Shown: positions 1 to 7,059 of the stretch, one piece after another
How the letters are laid out: each line of letters opens with the position of its first letter
How positions within the stretch are numbered: position 1 is the first letter of the stretch
Source: UBA1413 sp964472165
GTDB lineage: Bacteria > Bacteroidota > Bacteroidia > Bacteroidales > Prolixibacteraceae
Direction of reading: 5' to 3'
Length of the DNA stretch: 10,251 bases
Assembly (NCBI GenBank): GCA_964472165.1
Contig: CAYYJE010000104.1
Coordinates: forward strand, 1 to 10,251
The notes under the pieces: model-generated
What the model saw: the letters and a program-made list of their open reading frames with translations, nothing else
Told to the model about the DNA's origin: nothing
Database searches by the model: none
Position numbers and translations under genes: made by a program

Positions 1-849
1 ATTTATTCAGAGGTGATGAAGTCGCACCAGCGCTCTTCGATCGGCAACGAAACCATTGAGTATTACATGTTGCTTGAATACGACAAACCGAAGGATTTCG
101 GGTCGTTTTTATATGCCAACCAAGTGTTGCAGGCCGAGGGAATCAAGTTCGGACTGGAGGGGCACCGTCGTGCCGCCCCCTACAACATGGGCAGCCTTTA
201 CTGGCAAATTAACGACGTATGGCCGGTGGCCTCCTGGAGTTCCACCGACTATTACCAGAAATGGAAAGCCCTTCAATATTTTGTGAAGAAGGGATTTGAA
301 CCGCTGCTGATTTCTCCATACAGGGAAGGAGTAGAAGTGAAAGTGGAGGTGATCAACGACCACCTGACGGAAAAGAAGGGGATGCTGCGGCTGAGACTCC
401 TCGACTTCGGAGGAAACGAAGTCCGCAAATATGAGACGGAAGTGACGGCGGCAGCCAACGCAAGTACCTTGCTGTTCGGAGAAAACCTGGAGAAGTTTGC
501 CGCAGGGGCTGACCTCTCATCAGTGGTACTTGTTGCTGAAATGCGGGACGGGGAAAAGGTGCTCTCCTCCAACCTGCTCTATTTTAAACCGTTCAAAGCA
601 TTGAATCTTCCGGATCCGACAGTGGATTATACCCTTGAAAAGGTATCAGATGGGTATAACCTGACCCTTTTAACGGATAAACTGGCCAGAAGCGTATATC
701 TTCAGACCGGAGATGAACCCGGTTTTTTCTCTGACAACTATTTTGATCTTTTGCCTGAGAATCCGGTGAAGATCCATCTTGCCACCAAAATTACGGCGGA
801 AAAGCTGAAGGAAGTGCTCACAATACGGACACTGACGGATGCTTTCTGA
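1..849 (+). CDS. Beta-mannosidase (GH2), C-terminal part, cut by window start
   Basis: The reading frame is open from the first base and ends with TGA at 847-849, so about 282 C-terminal residues are visible and the start lies upstream. The stretch LYWQINDVWPVASWSSTDYY followed by KWKALQYF is the conserved end of the catalytic barrel in GH2 beta-mannosidases of the Bacteroides Man2A type. After it come roughly 180 residues of beta-rich sequence, matching the Ig-like domains that close these enzymes. Family members hydrolyse terminal beta-1,4-mannosyl residues, usually on short manno-oligosaccharides or N-glycan cores, and are commonly periplasmic in this phylum. The nucleophile motif and any signal peptide are outside the window, so activity and location cannot be confirmed. 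The ATG at 13 is internal, not a start. The gene converges on a GH2 beta-galactosidase, which fits a role in glycan trimming. Confidence 0.9.
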   Translation: MYSEVMKSHQRSSIGNETIEYYMLLEYDKPKDFGSFLYANQVLQAEGIKFGLEGHRRAAPYNMGSLYWQINDVWPVASWSSTDYYQKWKALQYFVKKGFEPLLISPYREGVEVKVEVINDHLTEKKGMLRLRLLDFGGNEVRKYETEVTAAANASTLLFGENLEKFAAGADLSSVVLVAEMRDGEKVLSSNLLYFKPFKALNLPDPTVDYTLEKVSDGYNLTLLTDKLARSVYLQTGDEPGFFSDNYFDLLPENPVKIHLATKITAEKLKEVLTIRTLTDAF

Positions 850-939
850 CAAACATGCCAATCGGGAGAGAAAATTTGAAAAAAGTGTGAAAAAATCTTA
901 ATTTTAGGGCTTTTGGTTAGGATAAGAAAAAAATGTTTT

Positions 940-947
940 TACATTTG
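940..947 (+). promoter_or_regulatory. Bacteroidota-type promoter for candidate small RNA
   Basis: TACATTTG matches the -7 consensus TAnnTTTG used by the primary sigma factor of Bacteroidota. A TTTG lies at 912-915, but the spacer is 24 bp, longer than the usual 19-21, so the -33 element is imperfect. The expected start of transcription is around 953. No credible coding sequence lies downstream on this strand before the terminator at 1005-1034. Confidence 0.5.
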
Positions 948-952
948 CACTA

Positions 953-1034
953 CTTCACGTCAGATATAGATCTGACATTGTGTGTTTGGGGGTTAACATT
1001 TGAGAAAGGGGAGCTATTGAGCTCCTCTTTTTTT
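953..1034 (+). ncRNA. Candidate small non-coding RNA, about 80 nt
   Basis: Three signals line up in the gap between two convergent genes: a TAnnTTTG promoter box at 940-947, a perfect 7-bp stem with a 4-nt loop at 959-976 (GTCAGAT, ATAG, ATCTGAC), and an intrinsic terminator at 1005-1034. Between the hairpins is a mostly single-stranded stretch (977-1004). The predicted transcript starts near 953 and ends near 1034. It contains no ATG-initiated reading frame with a ribosome site. I do not recognise it as a known RNA family. Because it ends right at the stop codon of the opposing beta-galactosidase gene, it would be antisense to that mRNA's 3' untranslated region. The alternative is that the terminator only serves the mannosidase and the promoter match is chance. 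Confidence 0.4.
1005..1034 (+). terminator. Rho-independent terminator
   Basis: GGGGAGCT at 1008-1015 pairs with AGCTCCTC at 1020-1027 around the loop ATTG, with one G-U pair. Flanking A-T pairs extend the stem to 1005-1030. A run of seven T follows at 1028-1034. It is oriented for + strand transcripts, so it can end both the candidate small RNA and any read-through from the mannosidase. On the minus strand the tail is only a broken T tract, so it is a poor terminator for the beta-galactosidase. Confidence 0.8.
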
Positions 1035-4000
1035 AGTACGGTCCGGCCTTGTCGACGGGCATCAGGGTAAAGCTGTAATTGTAAGTCCTGCCGGTAGGGT
1101 AGCGGTATTTTTCGAGGGGCATGGAACCCCAGCTATCGACGCCGCCGACGCCCCGCTGTCCCAGGTCGATGTTCCAGCGCACCAGGTCCCGTTTTTTGAC
1201 GTCGGTCGGGTGTTTCTGTTCCTTCTCGATAGGGCCGTACTCAATGCCGCCGCGGGCGTCAAAATCTTCCGACAGGTACGGCATGGCGGTCATTTCAAAA
1301 CCCTCGCCGGGGCCGTTGCTGACGGCCATCCATCCCCTGCCGGCGACATTTGTGAGGGTGGCCCAACGGATTCCGGTTTTGTTGCCGTTCTCCTGGGGTC
1401 TGACGTAGGGAACCATTTGCTCCGCAGCGCTTCCGGAATAAAGTCCGACGAAAGCCGACACATTGCGGTCGTTGTAGTTTTCATGGGGTCCCCGGCCAAA
1501 GTAAGTGAGCTGATCGAATTCCGGTGGAAGGCAAAGGACCATGCCGACACGGGGAATGTCTGATTTTTCAGACCCTGATGCCTCGAGGGTATTGATGAGA
1601 CTGACCGATCCGTCGCCATGAACCATGTATTGTGTGGTGAAGGAGGAGGAGGTTTCGGTAAGGTCCCAGACGGCGGTGACCGAATAGCTGCCGTTGTCGT
1701 TTTTTGCGGTGGTCAGATTCCGTAGCCGGGGGTTCAGGGTCACTTTTTTCCAGTTGATATTGCGGAAAGGCATCCGGTTGCCGAAGTCGTTGTCGGTGGG
1801 GGCCCGCCAGAAATCGGGTTTCGGGCCGTGGCCCTGCAGGATCAGTTCAGTGCCCTTGAAGAAGTAGCTTGCGAGCCTGCCGTCTTGCTTACTGATGGTG
1901 GCCTTGAAATCTTTTCCGGTGAAAACCAGGGTATTGTTGTCTTCTTCAAGGGTGACCATTCCTGCAGGGGAAGGGATCTCTTCCTTTTTATATCCCGGAA
2001 GCCTGATTTGTTCGTGGGCGACCAGGTGGTTTTCCGGTATTCCCGGTGAGGCATGGCGGGTGCGGGCTTCCAGCTGAAGGAAATATTCGGTGCCGGGGTC
2101 CATGACGATTCCCTGAAGGTCAATTTCAGTTACCCTGCTGGAATGGGGGGCGATGTCAAGAGAGGGAATTTCCGGGGTTTTCAGGATCTTCCCGTCGGCC
2201 ATCACGGAGGCTTCGATCCTGAATGCTTCCAGGGAGGTGAAGTCATAGAGGTTCTCGACCTGGACACGGGCCACCTGGTTGCGGAGGCGCAGCAGCCTGA
2301 AATTGATCCATTCGTGTCCCTTTTTAACTTCTGCCAGTTCGGGTTGGGGGGTACGGTCAGCTTCCACGATGCCATTGATCAGGAAGTTGCCGTCGCTGGG
2401 CATCCCGGAGCCGTAATCCCCGCCATAGGCATAAAATCTTTTCCCGTCGCTGCCGGTCTTCCATAAGCCCTGGTCCACCCAGTCCCAGATGAAGCCCCCC
2501 TGCAGCTGGGGGTATTTTTCGATTACATCCCAGTAATCCTGGAAGTTGCCACCGCTGTTTCCCATGGTGTGGTTGTATTCCGAAGGGATAAAGGGGCGGT
2601 CGAGCACCCTTTGGCCGAACCACTCGAAGGTTTGGGGATCGGGGTACTGGGGCACGATGATGTCGCTGTTCCAGTCGAATTCGAGGGCAAAGCGGCTGCC
2701 AGTTTCGGTACGTTCATATTGTACAGGCCGGCCGGTGCGGTCGTGGGCTTTCATGGCCCTGTACCCGGCGTAGAAGTTGACGCCGTTGCCGGCTTCATTT
2801 CCCATGCTCCAGATGATCACCGAAGGGTGGTTCTTGTCGCGCTGCACCAGGCGCACCAACCTGTCAACATGGGCATGCTCCCAGTCGGGATTTTTGGCCA
2901 GCGATCGCTCCCCGTAATAGAGGCCGTGCGATTCAATGTTGGCTTCGTCGACCAGGTAAATGCCAAATTCGTCGCAGAGCTCCACCCACCTTTCGGGCTG
3001 CGGATAATGGCTGGTGCGCACGGCATTGATGTTGTTCTGCTTCATGAGCAGGATATCCTTCATCATCAGCTCCCCGGTTACCACGTGGCCGGTTTCGGGA
3101 TTGTGCTCCTGCATGTTGACACCCTTGAGGGTGACGGGAACCCCGTTGACCAGCAGCTGACCCCGTTTGATTTCCACACTGCGGAAGCCGGTTTTAGTGG
3201 TGATGGTCTCCACGATGGTTCCGGTTTCATCGCGGAAAGTCAGGGTAAGGGTATAGAGGCAGGGAGTTTCGGCACTCCAGGGTTTGACCCCGCGGAGGGG
3301 CATATGGTTTTGCAGAATCTCCTCAAAACTGATTTCCATTTCTTCCCCGGCCGGCAGTTCCGTTTTTTTTCCTGCGGTGAAAATCTGACGCTCCCCATCG
3401 GAAAGCATAACCTCAGTCATCCCTTTTTGAAGGGTGGTGCCGCGGTTCTGCAGGGTGACCCAAAGCTTTAGGATTCCGTGGCGGTAGGTCTCATCGAGGG
3501 TGGAGACCACCTCGAAGTCGCGGATATGCATTTTGGGGCGGCTGTACACTTCGACGCTCCGTTCGATGCCGCTCATGCGCCAGAAGTCCTGGCATTCGAG
3601 GTAACTGGCGGTACTCCAGCGGTAGACTTCCAGGGCTACGGTGTTTTTCTTTCCCGGATTTACATATGGGGTGATGTTAAATTCCGCGGGGAGTTTGCTT
3701 CCTTCGCTGTACCCCACCTTTTGTCCGTTGATCCAGATGTAAAAGGCCGACTTCACCGACCCCAGGTAAATATAAATCTCCCGGCCTTCCCAACCGGCCG
3801 GGATTGTAAAGTCACGGCGGTAGGATCCCACGGGATTGTAGGTCAGAGGCACTTTGGGCGGTTCCGGTCCATTGCGGAATTCCGTGATGGGGGTGCGGGC
3901 GTCGGCAAACTCATAGGGGTGGTTTACATAAATGGGTACGTCGTACCCCTGCATTTCCCAGTTGGCGGGAACCGGAATTTCCTTCCACTTCCGCACATTG

Positions 4001-4239
4001 AATGATGGATTGAAAAAACCGGCAGGACGTTCCGAAGGGTTGTGCGACAGGTGGAATTTCCACATCCCGTCCAGGGAGATTCGGCTGTTTTCTTCCCCCG
4101 GCAGTGCCGGAATGAAAGAGGCCCTCTCTTTTTCCTTATTGACGCCGGTGATTCCCGGATTCTGCCATTCGGGTGTTTCCTGGGCGGCAGCCTGAAAAAC
4201 CAGGGTAATGGCCGCGAAAAGGAAGTAATATCTCTTCAT
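1033..4239 (-). CDS. Secreted GH2 beta-galactosidase, LacZ type
   Basis: This is a complete 1068-residue enzyme that hydrolyses terminal beta-D-galactosides, with the five-domain layout of E. coli LacZ. Residues 1-19 form a signal peptide ending in QAAAQ, so a periplasmic location is expected. A sugar-binding jelly roll spans about 50-235, an Ig-like domain about 240-355, the TIM barrel about 355-640, a second Ig-like domain about 650-760, and the LacZ small-chain domain about 765-1062. The acid/base is Glu482 in SMGNEAGNG, the nucleophile is Glu554 in PSEYNHTMGNSGG, and His411 sits in VRTSHYP; all key motifs are intact. The length is typical of the family. No promoter is visible in the 23 bp after ispD, so it is probably transcribed with ispD. 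It has marked GC-rich third positions, which create long antisense frames. Its natural substrate (a plant or host galactoside) cannot be told from sequence. Confidence 0.95.
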   Translation of the reverse strand: MKRYYFLFAAITLVFQAAAQETPEWQNPGITGVNKEKERASFIPALPGEENSRISLDGMWKFHLSHNPSERPAGFFNPSFNVRKWKEIPVPANWEMQGYDVPIYVNHPYEFADARTPITEFRNGPEPPKVPLTYNPVGSYRRDFTIPAGWEGREIYIYLGSVKSAFYIWINGQKVGYSEGSKLPAEFNITPYVNPGKKNTVALEVYRWSTASYLECQDFWRMSGIERSVEVYSRPKMHIRDFEVVSTLDETYRHGILKLWVTLQNRGTTLQKGMTEVMLSDGERQIFTAGKKTELPAGEEMEISFEEILQNHMPLRGVKPWSAETPCLYTLTLTFRDETGTIVETITTKTGFRSVEIKRGQLLVNGVPVTLKGVNMQEHNPETGHVVTGELMMKDILLMKQNNINAVRTSHYPQPERWVELCDEFGIYLVDEANIESHGLYYGERSLAKNPDWEHAHVDRLVRLVQRDKNHPSVIIWSMGNEAGNGVNFYAGYRAMKAHDRTGRPVQYERTETGSRFALEFDWNSDIIVPQYPDPQTFEWFGQRVLDRPFIPSEYNHTMGNSGGNFQDYWDVIEKYPQLQGGFIWDWVDQGLWKTGSDGKRFYAYGGDYGSGMPSDGNFLINGIVEADRTPQPELAEVKKGHEWINFRLLRLRNQVARVQVENLYDFTSLEAFRIEASVMADGKILKTPEIPSLDIAPHSSRVTEIDLQGIVMDPGTEYFLQLEARTRHASPGIPENHLVAHEQIRLPGYKKEEIPSPAGMVTLEEDNNTLVFTGKDFKATISKQDGRLASYFFKGTELILQGHGPKPDFWRAPTDNDFGNRMPFRNINWKKVTLNPRLRNLTTAKNDNGSYSVTAVWDLTETSSSFTTQYMVHGDGSVSLINTLEASGSEKSDIPRVGMVLCLPPEFDQLTYFGRGPHENYNDRNVSAFVGLYSGSAAEQMVPYVRPQENGNKTGIRWATLTNVAGRGWMAVSNGPGEGFEMTAMPYLSEDFDARGGIEYGPIEKEQKHPTDVKKRDLVRWNIDLGQRGVGGVDSWGSMPLEKYRYPTGRTYNYSFTLMPVDKAGPY

Positions 4240-4262
4240 ATGCTTATCGGTAATTGATTGTT

Positions 4263-4931
4263 CTATTTAGTGCTGAGTATCATCTCTGCGTAATCGAGGT
4301 CGGAAGGCCAGGTGATTTTGATATTCTCGCGGTTGCCTTCTACCAGGTGGATGGTGGCTCCGCTCTTTTCCAGCACCGAAGCGTCGTCGGTGAAGGCAGG
4401 ACTGTATTCCTGACCGTAAGCTTGCCGGATCAGGGATATGCGGAAAGTCTGCGGGGTTTGTATCAGGAACAGGTTGCTGCGGTCGACCGGATGACTGGTT
4501 TTTCCGTCGCTCCACCTTACAGATTCGCTGACCGGTACCACAGGAATGGCATTTCCTTGCTGTAGGGCCATAGCTGCACAGCGTTGCAATGTATCTTCAC
4601 TCACCAATGGTCTTACCCCGTCGTGGATAAAAACTATGCCCTCGCCGGCAATTCCGGAAAGACCATTTTTAACGGAGTGGAATCGGGTTTCGCCGCCTTT
4701 CACCAACCGGCAGGGGAGGGAGAATCCCTGTTTTTCACACAACTCTGCCCACAGGCTGAAATGGTCTTCCGGCAACACAACGATCAGTTCCATGACCGGA
4801 TCGAACCGGTGAAAGTTTTCGAGGGTATGCATCAGGAGCGGCTTCCCTGCAATTTCGAGAAACTGTTTGGGGCGTGTGTGACCCATCCGGATCCCTGAAC
4901 CTCCGGCCACAACCAGCGCAAATTTTTTCAT
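4263..4931 (-). CDS. ispD: 2-C-methyl-D-erythritol 4-phosphate cytidylyltransferase
   Basis: IspD joins CTP and MEP to form CDP-ME, the third step of the non-mevalonate isoprenoid pathway in the cytoplasm. The 222 residues match the usual family length. The N-terminal loop VVAGGSGIRMG with PKQF carries the catalytic pair Arg15 and Lys22, seven residues apart as in E. coli. GGETRFHSVKNGL (79-91) and HDGVRP (Asp104, Arg107) bind cytidine nucleotide and metal. LIQTPQTF, FTDDASVLE and the closing NIKITWPSDL with Lys205 complete the signature. HDGVRP replaces the common HDAARP, a tolerated variant. The ATG at 4931 is the only sensible start. The gene is divergent from the DUF2461 gene, with a TAnnTTTG box at 4980-4987 on its own strand. 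The downstream gene is the beta-galactosidase; ispF is not adjacent. Confidence 0.95.
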   Translation of the reverse strand: MKKFALVVAGGSGIRMGHTRPKQFLEIAGKPLLMHTLENFHRFDPVMELIVVLPEDHFSLWAELCEKQGFSLPCRLVKGGETRFHSVKNGLSGIAGEGIVFIHDGVRPLVSEDTLQRCAAMALQQGNAIPVVPVSESVRWSDGKTSHPVDRSNLFLIQTPQTFRISLIRQAYGQEYSPAFTDDASVLEKSGATIHLVEGNRENIKITWPSDLDYAEMILSTK

Positions 4932-4961
4932 TCCTGCGGTTTTAAAAGGTCAAAAAACCTG

Positions 4962-4969
4962 TATCTTGC
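4962..4969 (+). promoter_or_regulatory. Possible promoter -7 box for the DUF2461-glmM pair
   Basis: TATCTTGC resembles the Bacteroidota -7 box with one T missing. It would start transcription about 25-30 nt before the ATG at 5002 and places the upstream TTG at 4966 inside the promoter. No clear -33 TTTG is present. It lies beside the opposing ispD box, so the two promoters would be nearly overlapping. Confidence 0.35.
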
Positions 4970-4979
4970 AATTCATTCA

Positions 4980-4987
4980 CAAAAATA
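4980..4987 (-). promoter_or_regulatory. Promoter -7 box for ispD and the galactosidase
   Basis: On the minus strand these bases read TATTTTTG, a perfect TAnnTTTG. The predicted start near 4973 would give ispD a leader of about 42 nt. I could not find a well-spaced TTTG -33 element, so the match rests on the -7 box alone. Confidence 0.45.
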
Positions 4988-5001
4988 ACATTCTCAGTCA
5001 A

Positions 5002-5661
5002 ATGAAGGCTATCCTTGAATTTCTGAATGATCTGAACATGAACAACAACCGGGAGTGGTTCCAGGCCAACCGTGACCGTTATGAATCGGCCCGTGAAAAG
5101 GTATTGTTCATGACCGAACTCTTTATCCGGGAGATCCGCCAGTTCGACAGCGACATCCCGATGCAGGACCCTAAGGAGTGTCTCTTCAGGATTTACCGCG
5201 ATGTCCGTTTTTCACCTGATAAGCGACCCTATAAAACCCATTTCGGCAGTTATATTGGAAAGGGTGGTTATAAAAGCAAACGCGCAGGGTACTATTTCCA
5301 TATTCAGCCGGGTGAACATTACCTGGGCGGCGGAATCTGGATGCCACCGGCTGATGTACTGAAAGCTTTGCGTACGGCGATTTTTGACCAGCCGGAGGAG
5401 TTTAAGTCCATACTCGATGATCCGGGATTTAAAAGTTATTTTAAGGATTTTGACGGAGAGAAACTTAAAACAGCTCCCAAAGGTTTTCCTCCTGAGTGGC
5501 CATATATCGACCTGCTCAAACCCAAATCATATGCTTTCGGAATCAACCTCACTGATGCAGAGGTGCTGGATGAGGGGTACATTGCAAAAGCAACGGACCT
5601 TTTCAGAGAGCTGCATAAAATGAACCGCTTCCTGAATGAATCGCTCGACAACTACCTTTAA
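5002..5661 (+). CDS. DUF2461 family protein (TIGR02453-like)
   Basis: The sequence is recognisable as DUF2461: an N-terminal FLNDLNMNNNREWFQANRDRYE block, then a central region with LFRIYRDVRFSPDKRPYKTHFG, and GYYFHIQPGEHYLGGGIWMP. The reaction is unknown. The protein has no signal peptide or membrane segment, so it is probably cytoplasmic. I chose ATG 5002, giving 219 residues, because the upstream in-frame TTG at 4966 falls in the likely promoter and the family consensus begins at the MKAILEFL block. The stop is TAA at 5659-5661, and glmM begins 15 bp later on the same strand, so the two are probably cotranscribed. No function should be inferred from that link alone. The conserved RYR/KRPYKTHFG cluster of basic and aromatic residues could form an active or binding site, but this is a guess. 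Confidence 0.85.
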   Translation: MKAILEFLNDLNMNNNREWFQANRDRYESAREKVLFMTELFIREIRQFDSDIPMQDPKECLFRIYRDVRFSPDKRPYKTHFGSYIGKGGYKSKRAGYYFHIQPGEHYLGGGIWMPPADVLKALRTAIFDQPEEFKSILDDPGFKSYFKDFDGEKLKTAPKGFPPEWPYIDLLKPKSYAFGINLTDAEVLDEGYIAKATDLFRELHKMNRFLNESLDNYL

Positions 5662-5676
5662 AAAAGCTTCTGGATT

Positions 5677-7059
5677 ATGACACTTATTAAATCAATTTCG
5701 GGCATTCGTGGTACGATCGGGGGGAAACCCGGAACCGCACTTACCCCCCTGGATGTGGTAAAATTCTCAGCTTCATACGCCAGATGGCTCAGGGAATCCA
5801 CAGGTAACCAAAGGTGCAGGGTTGTTGTGGGCCGTGATGCGCGGATCTCGGGAGAAATGGTAAGGTCACTGGTTTGTGCCACGCTGTCGGGAATGGGAAT
5901 CGACGTGGTTGACCTCGGACTGGCAACCACCCCTACCACTGAAATTGCGGTCACAGGGGAGGGTGCCGATGGGGGGATCATCCTGACTGCCAGCCATAAT
6001 CCGAAACAATGGAATGCCCTGAAACTTTTAAACGGGAAAGGGGAGTTTCTTTCTGCCAAAGATGGTGCCACCATTCTGCAATATGCCGAAGAGGAGAATT
6101 TCTGTTTCGCAGAAGTCGATGAGCTGGGAAATATGGCTGCAAAAGATTATACCGATGAGCATATACGTCAGGTTCTGGCTCTCGAACTGGTGGATGTGGA
6201 AGCCATTCGGGCGGCTGGTTTCTCCGTGGCTTTCGACGCGGTCAACTCCGTGGGCGGAATTGCCATTCCTGCCTTGCTCAGGGCCCTGGGCGTGAAAAGG
6301 ATTGTCGCCATCAACGAAGAACCTACCGGCCACTTTGCCCATACGCCGGAACCGTTACCTGAAAATCTTGTTGAAACCTGCAGGATTGTCAAAAATCAAA
6401 ATGTGGACATTTGTTTTGTGGTGGATCCCGATGTGGACCGTTTGTCGGTGATCTGTGAAGATGGCAGCATGTTCAACGAAGAGTATACCCTGGTGGCTGT
6501 GGCCGATTATGTGCTCTCCCGCACACCCGGCAACACGGTGTCGAATATGTCGTCGAGCCGTGCCCTGCGGGTGATCACCGAAAAATTCGGATGCAGTTAT
6601 TCCGCTGCGGCAGTGGGAGAGGTGAATGTGGTGGCCCGGATGAAAGAGACCGGAGCGGTGATCGGCGGAGAAGGGAATGGCGGGGTGATTTACCCTGCAA
6701 GCCACTATGGCCGCGATGCCCTGGTGGGTATCGCCCTCTTTCTGACCCATCTGGCCCAAACGGGATTGACGTGTTCCGCCCTGCGGAAAACCTACCCCGA
6801 CTATTATATTTCCAAGAACAAGATTGAACTGATCCCCGGCATCGATGTGGACAAGATACTGGCCAGAATGGAAAAGATCTTCGAAAACGAGGAGATCAAT
6901 ACCATTGACGGGGTGAAGATCGATTTTGCCGACGAATGGGTCCACCTTCGGAAATCCAATACCGAACCCATTATCCGGATTTACGCGGAATCAATTACTC
7001 CGGAAAAGGCGGAAAGTCTGGCACTAAGGATGATCTCTTTGATAAGGGAGAACATTTAA
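5677..7059 (+). CDS. glmM: Phosphoglucosamine mutase (alpha-D-phosphohexomutase family)
   Basis: A 460-residue four-domain phosphohexomutase, very like the Bacteroides protein annotated GlmM. GlmM converts glucosamine 6-phosphate to glucosamine 1-phosphate, feeding UDP-GlcNAc synthesis for peptidoglycan and lipid A in the cytoplasm. The phosphoserine loop TASHNP places the catalytic serine at 106. The metal site DPDVDR gives Asp250, Asp252 and Asp254. The sugar-binding loop is GGEGNGG at 330-336, and the phosphate-binding loop RKSNTEP runs from 425 to 431. The opening IKSISGIRGTIGGKPG is the usual N-terminus. The family includes phosphomannomutase and phosphoglucomutase relatives, so substrate preference is inferred from close resemblance rather than from a single residue. 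It follows the DUF2461 gene by 15 bp. Its TAA overlaps the stop codon of the convergent aldo/keto reductase. Confidence 0.9.
   Translation: MTLIKSISGIRGTIGGKPGTALTPLDVVKFSASYARWLRESTGNQRCRVVVGRDARISGEMVRSLVCATLSGMGIDVVDLGLATTPTTEIAVTGEGADGGIILTASHNPKQWNALKLLNGKGEFLSAKDGATILQYAEEENFCFAEVDELGNMAAKDYTDEHIRQVLALELVDVEAIRAAGFSVAFDAVNSVGGIAIPALLRALGVKRIVAINEEPTGHFAHTPEPLPENLVETCRIVKNQNVDICFVVDPDVDRLSVICEDGSMFNEEYTLVAVADYVLSRTPGNTVSNMSSSRALRVITEKFGCSYSAAAVGEVNVVARMKETGAVIGGEGNGGVIYPASHYGRDALVGIALFLTHLAQTGLTCSALRKTYPDYYISKNKIELIPGIDVDKILARMEKIFENEEINTIDGVKIDFADEWVHLRKSNTEPIIRIYAESITPEKAESLALRMISLIRENI

Noticed and set aside
931..946. AAATGT-TTTT-ACATTT hairpin that could be a terminator for the minus-strand galactosidase
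   Set aside because: The stem is six pairs with a single G-C pair, too weak by eye, and it overlaps the better-supported + strand -7 box. It remains a possible weak terminator.
933..1071. A short ATG-initiated + strand frame of about 46 codons across the small-RNA region
   Set aside because: Its start lies upstream of the predicted transcription start, it runs through the terminator, and it ends inside the opposing gene.
2569..3471. A 300-codon open frame on the + strand inside the beta-galactosidase gene, with further long ones at 2053-2466 and 3478-4005
   Set aside because: They are antisense to an intact, well-conserved enzyme gene with GC-rich third positions, which removes stops on the other strand. 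Their translations show no recognisable domain or plausible start.
4966..5001. TTG start that would lengthen the DUF2461 protein by 12 residues
   Set aside because: It falls in the likely promoter box, and the family's conserved N-terminus begins at the ATG at 5002.
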